A DNA stretch of 64,000 nucleotides from an uncultured Pelagibacteraceae bacterium (GTDB taxonomy: Bacteria > Pseudomonadota > Alphaproteobacteria > Pelagibacterales > Pelagibacteraceae), in NCBI GenBank assembly GCA_902594235.1, contig CACJLJ010000001.1:310001-374000 (forward strand), given 5' to 3'. A model generated the notes under the pieces. The model worked only from the letters and a program-made list of their open reading frames with translations, made no database searches and was not told the DNA's origin. Positions 1-8,755 of the stretch are shown here, piece by piece. Made by a program: the position numbers and the translations under genes. Numbering within the stretch: the stretch's first letter is position 1; each line of letters begins with the position of its first letter.

Positions 1-1
1 A

Positions 2-448
2 AGAATGAGTTTTGATGAATGGAAAAAAGTTATTGATGTCAATTTAACTTCAACTTTTTTATTAAGTAAGTTTGCAATAAAAAAAATGCTTAAAAATAAA
101 TCAGGAAAAATTATAAATATTACCTCAATAGTTGGTCATACTGGAAACTTGGGACAAGCAAATTACACAGCATCAAAAGCTGGAATTGTTGCAATGTCAA
201 AAAGTTTAGCAATTGAATATGCAAAAAAGAATATAAATGTTAATTGTATCTCTCCTGGTTTCATTAAAACAAATATGACAGATAAATTAGATGAAAAATT
301 TAAAGAGATAATAATCTCTAAAATACCATCCTCAAGGTTAGGTGAGCCAGAAGATATTGCAAATGCTGTTATTTTTTTGGCCTCTAATCAGTCAGATTAT
401 ATAAATGGCGAAACATTGCATGTTAATGGCGGTATGTATATGGGTTGA
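2..448 (+). CDS. fabG: 3-oxoacyl-ACP reductase FabG, 5' end outside window
   Basis: C-terminal part of a short-chain dehydrogenase/reductase that would reduce 3-oxoacyl-ACP with NADPH in cytosolic type II fatty acid synthesis. The 147 residues from the first ATG contain the catalytic Ser (ITSIVG, about residue 41) and the YxxxK pair (NYTASK, Tyr54/Lys58), followed by the NCISPGFI segment and a C-terminal NGGMYMG end typical of FabG. The reading frame stays open to the window edge and family members are about 245 residues, so the Rossmann N-terminus lies upstream; the ATG at 5 is an internal Met. acpP follows after 49 bp in the same direction, the classic fab gene order, which supports FabG over another SDR. 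Confidence 0.9.
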   Translation, partial: RMSFDEWKKVIDVNLTSTFLLSKFAIKKMLKNKSGKIINITSIVGHTGNLGQANYTASKAGIVAMSKSLAIEYAKKNINVNCISPGFIKTNMTDKLDEKFKEIIISKIPSSRLGEPEDIANAVIFLASNQSDYINGETLHVNGGMYMG

Positions 449-497
449 CAAACCAGGTTTTTAAACTAATAAGAATTTAAAACAATAAAGGATCAAT

Positions 498-737
498 ATG
501 TCAGAAGATGTTTCAAGCAAAGTAAAAAAAATAGTAGCAGATCATCTAGGTATCGATGAAGCTAAAGTAACTGAAGAATCAAGTTTTATAGATGATTTGG
601 GTGCTGATAGTTTAGATACTGTAGAATTAGTAATGGCTTTTGAAGAAGAATTTGGTTCAGAGATATCTGATAGTGAAGCTGAGAAAATTTTAACAGTTGG
701 AGATGCTGTGAAGTTTATTGAAGGAAAAGCAAATTAA
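498..737 (+). CDS. acpP: Acyl carrier protein
   Basis: Small acidic carrier that holds growing acyl chains on a 4'-phosphopantetheine arm during fatty acid and lipid A synthesis. At 79 residues it has the normal length. The attachment motif [11 protein letters not shown] is present, with the modified Ser at about residue 38, followed by the acidic helix MAFEEEFG. A reasonable ribosome-binding site (AAGGA) precedes the ATG. It sits behind fabG, but the next gene is gmk rather than fabF, the usual downstream partner in proteobacteria. Confidence 0.97.
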   Translation: MSEDVSSKVKKIVADHLGIDEAKVTEESSFIDDLGADSLDTVELVMAFEEEFGSEISDSEAEKILTVGDAVKFIEGKAN

Positions 738-745
738 TTTTCTTG

Positions 746-1378
746 ATGCCCACAAATAGTGATGGGGTTATGATTATATTGTCCTCTCCATCAGGAGCAG
801 GAAAAACTTCTTTGGTAAGACTACTTTCAGAAAAAAAAAATTTTGAAATCTCAATTTCTCACACTACAAGAAAACCCAGACCTTCCGAAATACAAGACAA
901 AGATTATTATTTTGTAAATGAAAAAGAGTTTAAAAATCTAATTCAAGAGGAAGAATTTTTAGAGTATGCAAAAGTTTTTAATAATTTTTACGGAACAACA
1001 AAAACACCAGTTATTGATAAATTAAGTAAAGGAAAAAACGTTCTATTTGATATCGACTGGCAAGGAGCTGATCAAATAAAGAATAAAAAATTAAATTATA
1101 AACTTATAACTTTTTTTATTTTACCACCGAGTAAAAAAGTTTTATTTGAGAGGTTATCAAACAGGGATATGAAAGATAAGCTTATTGTAGCTGAGAGAAT
1201 GAAACAATTTAGTCACGATGTACTTCACTGGATAAATTATGATTATGTTGTAATAAATGATGATTTAGAAAAATGTCACTCTAAAATTTACGACTTTATA
1301 TTAGCTGAAATAAATAATACTCCAAAAAATTATAACTCAGAATTTATCAAGAAGCATGTAGAAGAATTAACTTCTTAA
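746..1378 (+). CDS. gmk: Guanylate kinase
   Basis: Phosphorylates GMP to GDP using ATP. The P-loop [10 protein letters not shown] lies near the N-terminus, followed by [20 protein letters not shown], which contains the GMP-binding Arg and Tyr residues, and later [11 protein letters not shown]. The length of about 210 residues is normal. The ORF track starts at a TTG at 743, but the adjacent ATG at 746 is the better choice; an ATG at 770 just before the P-loop is another possibility. It begins 8 bp after acpP, so the two are probably co-transcribed. Its 3' end overlaps the convergent rsmA by 12 bp. Confidence 0.95.
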   Translation: MPTNSDGVMIILSSPSGAGKTSLVRLLSEKKNFEISISHTTRKPRPSEIQDKDYYFVNEKEFKNLIQEEEFLEYAKVFNNFYGTTKTPVIDKLSKGKNVLFDIDWQGADQIKNKKLNYKLITFFILPPSKKVLFERLSNRDMKDKLIVAERMKQFSHDVLHWINYDYVVINDDLEKCHSKIYDFILAEINNTPKNYNSEFIKKHVEELTS

Positions 1379-2155
1379 TTTTTCATATTCCTTAGTCAAT
1401 TTATAATAGGTTTCAAAATTAAGATTTTGAGGTCTCAAATTTAGATTTATTTTCAATTTTTCTGATATTGCTAAATTACCAGAAAATATTTGATTATAAG
1501 GTTTTTTTATCATTTTTCTTCTTTGGTTAAAAAAGACTCTTGTTATTTTTTCTAAATTTTTAGGATTGTTAAATTGTAAAAAATTCTTTTTTGGAGAAAA
1601 AAGCAATAAAGTGCTATCAACTTTTGGCTTAGGGGAAAAGCTACCTGGTTTTATATCAATAATTTTTTTTATATTTAACTTCCAATTAGCTAAAATTGAG
1701 AGTCTTCCATATTTTGAGGTATTAAATTTAGAAATAATTCTATCAGCAACTTCTTTTTGAAACATTAATATTAAATCACTAAACCAGAAATTATTATCCT
1801 GAATACCCAAGATCCACTTACATAAAATTTCAGTTGATATATTGTATGGTAAATTTCCAAACACTATAAGTTTATCTTTTGATATTAGACACTCGTTTAT
1901 TTTCAAAACATCGTTATTAATAAGAATAATATTATTTTGAAAGTCATTCTTTAGTAGCGACGCAAGTTTATTATCTTTTTCAACCACAAAAAATTTTTTA
2001 GGTCTTTTTTTTAATAAAGCTGATGTGAGATTTCCAGTGCCAGGACCTACTTCTAAAATAGTTTTATCTTTAATATCAATTAAACCGGTTATTTTTTTTA
2101 TAATATTTTTATCAATTAAAAAATTTTGACCTAAACTTTTTTTCGGTTTAATCAC
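1367..2155 (-). CDS. rsmA: 16S rRNA adenine dimethyltransferase RsmA (KsgA)
   Basis: Uses S-adenosylmethionine to dimethylate two adjacent adenines in the 3'-terminal helix of 16S rRNA during small-subunit maturation. Diagnostic features are the N-terminal KKSLGQNFL, the SAM-binding loop [10 protein letters not shown] (about residues 35-44) and the catalytic NLPYN motif near residue 101. The C-terminal part carries [11 protein letters not shown], typical of KsgA. Length is 262 residues, normal for the family. It is the last gene of the lptF-lptG-lptD-surA-pdxA-rsmA operon, overlapping pdxA by 4 bp and the convergent gmk by 12 bp. Confidence 0.96.
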   Translation of the reverse strand: MIKPKKSLGQNFLIDKNIIKKITGLIDIKDKTILEVGPGTGNLTSALLKKRPKKFFVVEKDNKLASLLKNDFQNNIILINNDVLKINECLISKDKLIVFGNLPYNISTEILCKWILGIQDNNFWFSDLILMFQKEVADRIISKFNTSKYGRLSILANWKLNIKKIIDIKPGSFSPKPKVDSTLLLFSPKKNFLQFNNPKNLEKITRVFFNQRRKMIKKPYNQIFSGNLAISEKLKINLNLRPQNLNFETYYKLTKEYEKLRS

Positions 2156-3114
2156 CTTTGATCTAAAAATTTTATTGCCTTAATCAAACTCTGGGGATCT
2201 GATAAGTTTTTACCAGCCATATCATTATTAGTTCCATGGTCTGGCGATACTCTAATGAATGGTAATCCTAATGTAATATTAATAGCATCAAAATCATAAA
2301 TTGATTTTATAGGAGTCAGAACTTGATCATGATACATTCCTACTATAACGTCGAATTTACTTTTATTATTTTTCATAAAAATACTATCAGCAGGGAATGG
2401 ACCGTAAATTTTTGAATATATTTTAGAAAGTTCCTTAATCGCAGGTGTGATAATTTTTCTCTCTTCACTATTTTCGTAATTACTTTCACAATGAGGATTT
2501 AATCCTGTAATACCAATGCTTGCATTTATTTTAAAAAATTTTTTATAAAAATTTTTTATCAGAATTACTTTATTAATTATGTTTTTTTTAGATATATTTT
2601 TTGAAACATCTTTTAAAGCCAAATGAGTGGTAATAGGGCAAACTGATAGTTTTTTGTTATAAATCAACATTGCAAATTTTTTAGTTTTTGTTTTTGCAGC
2701 AAGATATTCAGTAATGCCATAAAAATTTTTTTTCAAAAAATGTTTTTTCGAAATTGGACCATTTATAAGTCCTGCTATTTTATGTTTTTTTAATATATCT
2801 AAAGCAACATCAAAACATTTTTTGTTATAATTTTTTGATCGATTAGATATTTTTTCAAATGGTTTTTTGAATTTAAAATTGATATCAATTATATTAATCA
2901 CACCTTTTTTTAATTCTTTTTTTAAAAAGTCTTGTTTGATTAAATTAAAATTTGATTTAAATCGCAGATGCTGCATTTGTCTTTGAAATAATTTTAATGA
3001 TCCTATTAAAATCAAGGGTTTTTTGAATTTATCTTTTTTTGTAGATTTAAATAATATTTCAGAAAAAATACTGAAAGGTTCTCCAGCAATGATTAATATT
3101 GGATTAATATTCAT
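2152..3114 (-). CDS. pdxA: 4-hydroxythreonine-4-phosphate dehydrogenase
   Basis: NAD-dependent oxidation of 4-phosphohydroxy-L-threonine in the DXP-dependent route to pyridoxal phosphate. The metal-binding and substrate motifs are clear: an early GPISKKH segment, a central TGLNPHC, GMYHDQVLTPIK, and the C-terminal SPDHGTNNDMAGK. Its 320 residues match the family. The adjacency of surA-like, pdxA and rsmA is widely conserved in proteobacteria, and the 11-bp overlap with the upstream gene implies translational coupling. The protein is very lysine- and phenylalanine-rich compared with enteric homologues, as expected from the base composition. Confidence 0.95.
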   Translation of the reverse strand: MNINPILIIAGEPFSIFSEILFKSTKKDKFKKPLILIGSLKLFQRQMQHLRFKSNFNLIKQDFLKKELKKGVINIIDINFKFKKPFEKISNRSKNYNKKCFDVALDILKKHKIAGLINGPISKKHFLKKNFYGITEYLAAKTKTKKFAMLIYNKKLSVCPITTHLALKDVSKNISKKNIINKVILIKNFYKKFFKINASIGITGLNPHCESNYENSEERKIITPAIKELSKIYSKIYGPFPADSIFMKNNKSKFDVIVGMYHDQVLTPIKSIYDFDAINITLGLPFIRVSPDHGTNNDMAGKNLSDPQSLIKAIKFLDQR

Positions 3115-4036
3115 TTATCGAAAAATTATTTTTAATTTTATTATAGTATATAGCGGAATAATTATTTAGTTGATTATTAAGGTTAATTTCAATTAATTTT
3201 TGTAATTCTTTTTCTAAATTAATATCAGCATCAACAATTTTTTTATCACCTAATTTTAAAATGATTGCACCAGATGGCATAATAATTGGATCAGATATTT
3301 CTCCTATTCCTATTTTTTCAATAGCTTTTTGAATTTTTTCGTTAAGCGTATTTTTGTTAATCCACCCAACAATACCAGAGTTATTTTTTGAGTCAGATAT
3401 GCTGTATTTAATTACTGATTTTTCAAAACCTGATTCTTGAATACTTTTTTTTATTTCTGAATATTTTTTTTTAATATCTTCTTTATTTTTAAAGTCAAAA
3501 ACTAATTCACTTAAGAAATAAGAGACAGTTTTTTTTTTATTTTTTAAAATTTTTTCTTTAAGCTTATTTTCATCAATAATTATTTTATCTCTATACTTTT
3601 CATAAATCATTTGATTCCAAGCTGACTCAATCGAAATTTTCCTGTAAACATCCTCATAATTTACAAAATTATTATTTAAGTATTCACGAAATTGATTTTC
3701 AGAATTAAGATTTAAATTTTTATATATATTTTGTATCATATCATCTACAACTTTATTTTTTTTATCTAATTGAAAAATCTTTAAAACTTCTTTTTCCTTT
3801 ATTTTTTCCTTGATAAGTGATTTCTTTGCAAAATCTAGTAAATCTTTTTTTTCTATATTTTTTAAATTAGTATTTAATGTTATCAGATAATTATATTCAT
3901 CTAAAATATCTATGTTAGTAATTATATCATTATCTATTTTTGTAACAATTTGAACTTCTTTACTTTCTAATTCAATTGAAAAAAAAATTAAGAAATAAAA
4001 TATTAATATATTATTTGATATTTTATGTATATTCAT
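3104..4036 (-). CDS. SurA-like periplasmic chaperone/peptidyl-prolyl isomerase
   Basis: Probable periplasmic chaperone for outer-membrane protein folding. An N-terminal hydrophobic segment (ILIFYFLIFFSIE) suggests export. It is followed by a SurA-type N-terminal region (VTKIDNDIITNIDILDEYNYL) and, from roughly residue 170, one parvulin-like domain with the characteristic NNSGIVGWI and GEISDPIIMPSGA segments. At 310 residues with one rotamase-like domain it is shorter than E. coli SurA, as is usual in alphaproteobacteria. Its position directly downstream of lptD, the classic SurA client, supports the role. Rotamase activity cannot be judged from sequence. Confidence 0.85.
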   Translation of the reverse strand: MNIHKISNNILIFYFLIFFSIELESKEVQIVTKIDNDIITNIDILDEYNYLITLNTNLKNIEKKDLLDFAKKSLIKEKIKEKEVLKIFQLDKKNKVVDDMIQNIYKNLNLNSENQFREYLNNNFVNYEDVYRKISIESAWNQMIYEKYRDKIIIDENKLKEKILKNKKKTVSYFLSELVFDFKNKEDIKKKYSEIKKSIQESGFEKSVIKYSISDSKNNSGIVGWINKNTLNEKIQKAIEKIGIGEISDPIIMPSGAIILKLGDKKIVDADINLEKELQKLIEINLNNQLNNYSAIYYNKIKNNFSINEY

Positions 4037-4042
4037 ACATGC

Positions 4043-6457
4043 TTAATCTATGATACTTTCTGTTTGTGTCGATCCTAGTGGCACTAAAGTGATATTAAAG
4101 AATAGTTCTTCATTTGGCTTCAAAGCATTATTAGTGTAATATTCTTTATTATATCTTAAAGAAGCAGTTAGACAGTCATTTTTATATTCATATATTAAAT
4201 TATAATATTCTGTAAGATTATCAGTTTTATTTTCCCTAGTTTTAAAAGTTAAACTACTATTTTGATTTATATTGTATGTAAAATTATTTTCATAATAACT
4301 TTTGTTCCCGATTAGATTATTTTCTTCATAAAAAGTGAATTCATTTACAAAGTTATTGACTGTGAAAGTATTCTTTAATTTGTGCATGTTTACTTCATCG
4401 AAACTGTCATTAATTGAATAGTTATAGTCAAATTGTAAAATCTTATTGGGGTTAAAATTTAATTCACCAACAACATCGGACTGTTTTTTGTTTAATGTGC
4501 TAGTTATAGGAAGGTTTTCATTTATTTCGTCTCTAAATACTGTTCCAATTTTAGAGCGTAGAAAATTGTCATTAGTATCTTTGTTATTTTTTTCATAATC
4601 CAAGCCAATTGTTAGTGAAGTTCCACCCTCAATAGTTTCATCAAATCCCAGTCTATTGATACTAAATATATTATCTGAATTAAGTAGTCTCTCCTCATTT
4701 TTAAGATTTTTTGTATCATTTGGGCTATGTCTTAAAGATGCTCTGGGGGTGAGTAAATTTATATACTTGTTTCCTTTTTTTATTAAAGGCAAACTTGCAT
4801 CGTACGATAACATAGTTAATAATTCACTTTGTGCTTTATCTTTAAATTTACTTGAATTTTTACCATCTGAGTTTACATTCTTAAAGATACCCAAGAAATT
4901 ATTTTTGATACCAAATCTACTTATTGAGTCATCACTTGAAAATAATAGATCATTCACCTGAACTCCCTCATAAACATTGGTATTAAATTTCTTTTGATTT
5001 CCACTTGAACTTAATTCAATATTATTAAAATATGTATTTTCCAGCTTAATATCTTTAGTTAAAGAGTAATTTGGATAAATAAATTCATATTTATCACTAT
5101 TCAATTTATTCATGCTTTCATATGTCTCAAACGAAATATTTAGGTCAAAATCATCTTTTGAACCAGAAAATTCCAATAAATTTTCTAAAACTGAAGTATT
5201 TTTTATAATTGGGCTTGTAGATTCTAAAGAGTAAAGCTGTGTATAATTATCGTTTGAAACTTTTTCAATTTTTAAACTTAAAAGACTTTCATCAAAATAG
5301 TCAGTTTCAAGATTAAAATCTGAGTTTGAAAAAAAATGAGTTTTTCTTCCATTTTTATTATCATTATCATTTTTATTTAAACTAAAATCAGCAATATGAT
5401 TAGAATTTTTTGTTACCTTCCTAAATTCTGTTTGAAGTAGATATTCTGAAGTAGAAAAAAATCTAGGTTTAAAAGTTAAATCTTCGCTTTCAGAAATTAC
5501 GTGAAAATATGGGATGTTTATTGAGGCACCTAAATTTTTTGAGTCTCCAAAAGTCGGCATTAAAAATCCTGATTTTCTGTCAACAGTTGGATCAGGATGA
5601 AAAAATTTTGGGAAATATAGTACTGGAGTGTTATATAGTTTCAGCCATGCATTCTTGTAATGTATCTCTTTTTTATCTTTATAATGAATTATTTCTTTAG
5701 AAGTGATTGCCCATGGTGGACAATTATTATTATCTTTACACGATGTAAATATACCTTTTTTAATTATTGTTTTGTTCTCAAAATAGTTAACACTATTTCC
5801 GATTAATTTTGGATCATTATCAGGATTTCCAAAGGTATCTTTTTTTAATAATACTTTAATATCTTTTCCAATTAATTCAAATTCTTCCAATCGCACCATA
5901 CCTTCAGATAAAAAATATCTATTATCATCATTATCAATCAGATTTATTTTTTTACCGTAAATTACTTTATTTGTATCAGAATATTTAAATGAAGATGTTT
6001 TAAGTTTATTACCAAAATTATCATTTACATTTGTAATTTCATCTGAGTTAATAGTAGCATCTGTTAAAGAATAAATAACATTTTTTGAATTAACCTTATA
6101 TTCTTTTTTAATATTAAAATAAGTTTTACCATCTGATATAATCTCATTAATTTTTTTATCATAATTTATTTTTTCTGAATTAATTTCAATATCATTTAGC
6201 AAGTCTGTGACAAAAACATTTCCTTCAGCAATCAATTTTTCATTTTTTTTATCATAAGTAACTTTATCCGCAAAAATTTCCAATTCATCAGTGATTTTTG
6301 CTTCTGCATCTTTCTCACCTACAATTAAATTTCCCTCATCAAAAGTTGATATTTCGGTTGCTTTAAATTTAAGTTCTTTAGAATTTGAAGGAGTGAATGC
6401 AATTAAAAAAAAAGCAAGCAATATATAAAATTTATTTTTGATTATATTATTTTTCAT
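4043..6457 (-). CDS. lptD: LPS-assembly outer membrane protein LptD
   Basis: Outer-membrane beta-barrel that inserts lipopolysaccharide into the outer leaflet. It has an N-terminal signal peptide (FYILLAFFLIAFTPSNS), then an OstA-like periplasmic beta-jellyroll (residues about 30-200, with repeats such as VTYDKKNEKLIAEGNV), and a long C-terminal barrel region with many alternating polar/hydrophobic strands. The conserved LptD start-of-barrel motif appears as PVLYFPKFFHPDPTVDRKSG. At 804 residues the length is typical. It overlaps lptG by 11 bp and is followed after 6 bp by the surA-like gene, forming one LPS transport operon. Confidence 0.94.
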   Translation of the reverse strand: MKNNIIKNKFYILLAFFLIAFTPSNSKELKFKATEISTFDEGNLIVGEKDAEAKITDELEIFADKVTYDKKNEKLIAEGNVFVTDLLNDIEINSEKINYDKKINEIISDGKTYFNIKKEYKVNSKNVIYSLTDATINSDEITNVNDNFGNKLKTSSFKYSDTNKVIYGKKINLIDNDDNRYFLSEGMVRLEEFELIGKDIKVLLKKDTFGNPDNDPKLIGNSVNYFENKTIIKKGIFTSCKDNNNCPPWAITSKEIIHYKDKKEIHYKNAWLKLYNTPVLYFPKFFHPDPTVDRKSGFLMPTFGDSKNLGASINIPYFHVISESEDLTFKPRFFSTSEYLLQTEFRKVTKNSNHIADFSLNKNDNDNKNGRKTHFFSNSDFNLETDYFDESLLSLKIEKVSNDNYTQLYSLESTSPIIKNTSVLENLLEFSGSKDDFDLNISFETYESMNKLNSDKYEFIYPNYSLTKDIKLENTYFNNIELSSSGNQKKFNTNVYEGVQVNDLLFSSDDSISRFGIKNNFLGIFKNVNSDGKNSSKFKDKAQSELLTMLSYDASLPLIKKGNKYINLLTPRASLRHSPNDTKNLKNEERLLNSDNIFSINRLGFDETIEGGTSLTIGLDYEKNNKDTNDNFLRSKIGTVFRDEINENLPITSTLNKKQSDVVGELNFNPNKILQFDYNYSINDSFDEVNMHKLKNTFTVNNFVNEFTFYEENNLIGNKSYYENNFTYNINQNSSLTFKTRENKTDNLTEYYNLIYEYKNDCLTASLRYNKEYYTNNALKPNEELFFNITLVPLGSTQTESIID

Positions 6458-7530
6458 TTAAATTTATCACTCCAATAAATGATAAGCTTATTAGTATAAT
6501 TGTAGGAAACCAAACTGACAAAATAAGTGGCAATCTACCATTCTCACCCAGTAGATTTGAAAAATGACCCAAATAATAAACTAAAACTGAAATGAATATT
6601 CCAATAAATAAATTTAATAAAATATTTTTTTTAAATTTGTTATAGATCATAATAATAGATGCTATAATCGTCATTATACATAGTAAAAATGGCAAAGAAT
6701 AAAATCTGTGTTTTTGTATTTCAATCTCATCCGTAGAATAACCTATAGCTTTATAATCTTGCTGAAGCTTTAAAAGCTCAAAATAACTTAATGACGATAA
6801 ATCTGAAAATAGATTATTTATCTTTTCTAAATCAAAATTGCTTTTTAAAGTGATTTCTTTATATTCCTGAGATAGATTTTCTAACTCTGTGACTATTACA
6901 TTATAAAGTACCCATTCTTTGTTTTGAATATTTATTTTTTCAGCAATAATATTTTGTTCCATTTTAAAATTATCATCAAATTTCGTTAAAGACGCATTAA
7001 CTAAAAATTCATTTTCAATTTTATCAGCATTGATAATTGTAGTTCCAATATCCAAACTATCCTTTATCCATAATCCATTTTTTGTTATTACTGCTAGATA
7101 TTTATTATCTTCTGCATAATTATTTTTAATTTTTAAGTATTCATTCTTTAGAATAGAGGAAAAGTTATAAAATACGATTATTACAAAAAAACCTAAAATA
7201 AATGAAATTAAAGTTAAAAATCTTAGTATTGCAAAATTATCAATTCCAAATTGTTTAAGCGTGTAGAATTCTTTGTTTTCATAAATTTCAATAAAAAAAA
7301 ATTGAGTTGATATTAAAAAAATAAATGGAAACATTTCGTATAGAAGTGAAGGTGCATTTAAAATTGTCAATATCAAAGGAGTAAAAAAATTTACCTCACT
7401 ATCTTTTAAGAAGTTTGCTTCTTCTATCAAATTTATTATTAATACTAGAATCAAAAAAATTCCAGATATTAGAATTAACTTCTTGAGAAATTTTTTTAAC
7501 AGATATTTTTTTATGAATATTAATTAACAT
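6447..7530 (-). CDS. lptG: LPS export permease LptG, apparent frameshift in 5' A7 run
   Basis: Inner-membrane permease that works with LptF and LptB to extract LPS and pass it to LptC/LptA. The ORF track starts at an internal TTG (7454), giving a protein that lacks most of the first membrane helix. Reading further upstream in the same frame gives KKYLLKKFLKKLILISG, a perfect LptG-style N-terminus, but no ATG, GTG or TTG precedes it before an in-frame TAA. An ATG directly after the lptF stop (7530) reads MLINIHKK and enters that frame only if one A is dropped from the A7 run at 7506-7512. The corrected product would be 360 residues, the usual length. The periplasmic jellyroll and three C-terminal helices are intact. 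I infer either slippage on poly(A) or an assembly indel; a non-standard start codon is also possible. Confidence 0.85.
7506..7512 (-). other. A7 homopolymer at the lptG frame junction
   Basis: Seven T on the plus strand (A7 in the lptG mRNA) lie 18 nt after the ATG that abuts the lptF stop codon. Removing one A joins MLINIHKK to the conserved YLLKKF sequence of LptG. Runs of this kind are known sites of RNA polymerase slippage in A+T-rich genomes and also of sequencing error. The sequence alone does not tell these apart. Confidence 0.7.
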
Positions 7531-8673
7531 TTAGCTTCGTCCCAAATATTTATTTTGATAAAAGATATAAAGATATAATGCAGAAAAAATTATTAGTGGT
7601 ACAAGAAAATAGAATACTATATTAGAAATTTTAGTAATTGGGGTTGCCAAAATAATTTCAGAAACAATGATAACGAATATTCCTATAATAAATTTTACCA
7701 AATTTTTTAATTTATAATTCATCTCATCTTTTGTAGATATAATAATTAATGATGCGGAAAGTCCTAGAAGAATTATAAAAAAAGGAGAAAAAAATCTTTT
7801 TAAAAATTCTTCTAAAATTGGGTCTTTTATACCTAAGTTACAACCAGTAAAAAAATTTTTATCTTTCACATTAGGGTCATTATCTTTATATTCATTAATT
7901 ATCTTAATACATTTGAGTAAATTTATTGTATTCATTTCTTGAGTTTTTGGGTGAGTAACAGTTTTAGTATTAAATTTACTAAGATCTAAATTAAATTTTG
8001 AAAAATCTATAATATTTTGATTATCATCTTCTGTATTTATTATTTTACCATTATTTAAAATTATTTTTTTTTCAAAATTATCTCCATCTACAATTTCTCC
8101 ATTTTGAGCAACTATGATTTGAGATTTTTTGTTATTAATTTTTTCTTTTATGATAATATTTTCTAAAAAATTTTTATTTTTTTTGTCAACAAAAATTGTC
8201 AAGTTTTCTACAGTATCTATAAATTTTTTTTCTTTAATAATTGATGTAAACAAGTCTACATTTGATGTTCTAAAAAAAGACCTTCCTTTGTCAAGAGAAT
8301 AGGGAACTATAATCGTAGTTAAAAAAAGTTGAATAAAAAAATATATTAAAGATATCTTAACTATGACATTAACAAAATTCATTTTTGTTATTCCATTAAT
8401 CCAGTAGATGATGAGCTCATTATTTAATTCATAATTTATAATGATATAAAATAATGAAATTAAAAAAATGAATGGTAAAATTTTACTAATTATTTTAGGT
8501 AAAGAAAATAATGTATATGAGAAATAAACTTTTAAACTATGACCATCTTCAGATATGAGATCAAGAAAATTAACAGCTTGAATTATCCAAACAATTGTAG
8601 CTACAGAGATGATTGAAACGAAAAAAAAATAACTGATATCTTTCGTTAATTTTTTAAAAATTAATTTTTTCAT
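7531..8673 (-). CDS. lptF: LPS export permease LptF
   Basis: Partner of LptG in the LptB2FG ABC transporter in the inner membrane. The 380-residue protein shows the YjgP/YjgQ layout: N-terminal helices (FFFVSIISVATIVWIIQAV; IISKILPFIFLISLFYII), a third helix, a periplasmic jellyroll domain between roughly residues 130 and 280, and three C-terminal helices (FFIILLGLSASLIII and following). It begins the LPS operon and its stop codon directly abuts the lptG ATG. The divergent pepA starts 82 bp away, so this gap probably holds both promoters. Confidence 0.92.
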   Translation of the reverse strand: MKKLIFKKLTKDISYFFFVSIISVATIVWIIQAVNFLDLISEDGHSLKVYFSYTLFSLPKIISKILPFIFLISLFYIIINYELNNELIIYWINGITKMNFVNVIVKISLIYFFIQLFLTTIIVPYSLDKGRSFFRTSNVDLFTSIIKEKKFIDTVENLTIFVDKKNKNFLENIIIKEKINNKKSQIIVAQNGEIVDGDNFEKKIILNNGKIINTEDDNQNIIDFSKFNLDLSKFNTKTVTHPKTQEMNTINLLKCIKIINEYKDNDPNVKDKNFFTGCNLGIKDPILEEFLKRFFSPFFIILLGLSASLIIISTKDEMNYKLKNLVKFIIGIFVIIVSEIILATPITKISNIVFYFLVPLIIFSALYLYIFYQNKYLGRS

Positions 8674-8689
8674 TGAAATCTAGTGAAAT

Positions 8690-8752
8690 AGTACATATAT
8701 ATTTTCAACTGTTAGTTTACAATTAAATACAACCTAAAGTACATATATATAT
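8690..8752. repeat. Direct repeat AGTACATATATAT between lptF and pepA
   Basis: The 13-mer AGTACATATATAT occurs at 8690-8702 and again at 8738-8750, extended there by further AT. Both copies lie in the 82-bp divergent gap. The second copy ends only a few bases before the pepA ATG and contains TATATA, so it may act as a -10 element. The GTAC core makes the repeat more than simple AT richness, but function is unknown. Confidence 0.5.
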
Positions 8753-8755
8753 AAA

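Noticed and set aside
4656-4961. Plus-strand ORF opposite lptD
   Set aside because: Shadow of the lptD beta-barrel region; no ribosome-binding site and no recognisable product.
6447-7454. lptG starting at the TTG of 7454
   Set aside because: This removes the first membrane helix, while conserved LptG sequence continues upstream in the same frame.
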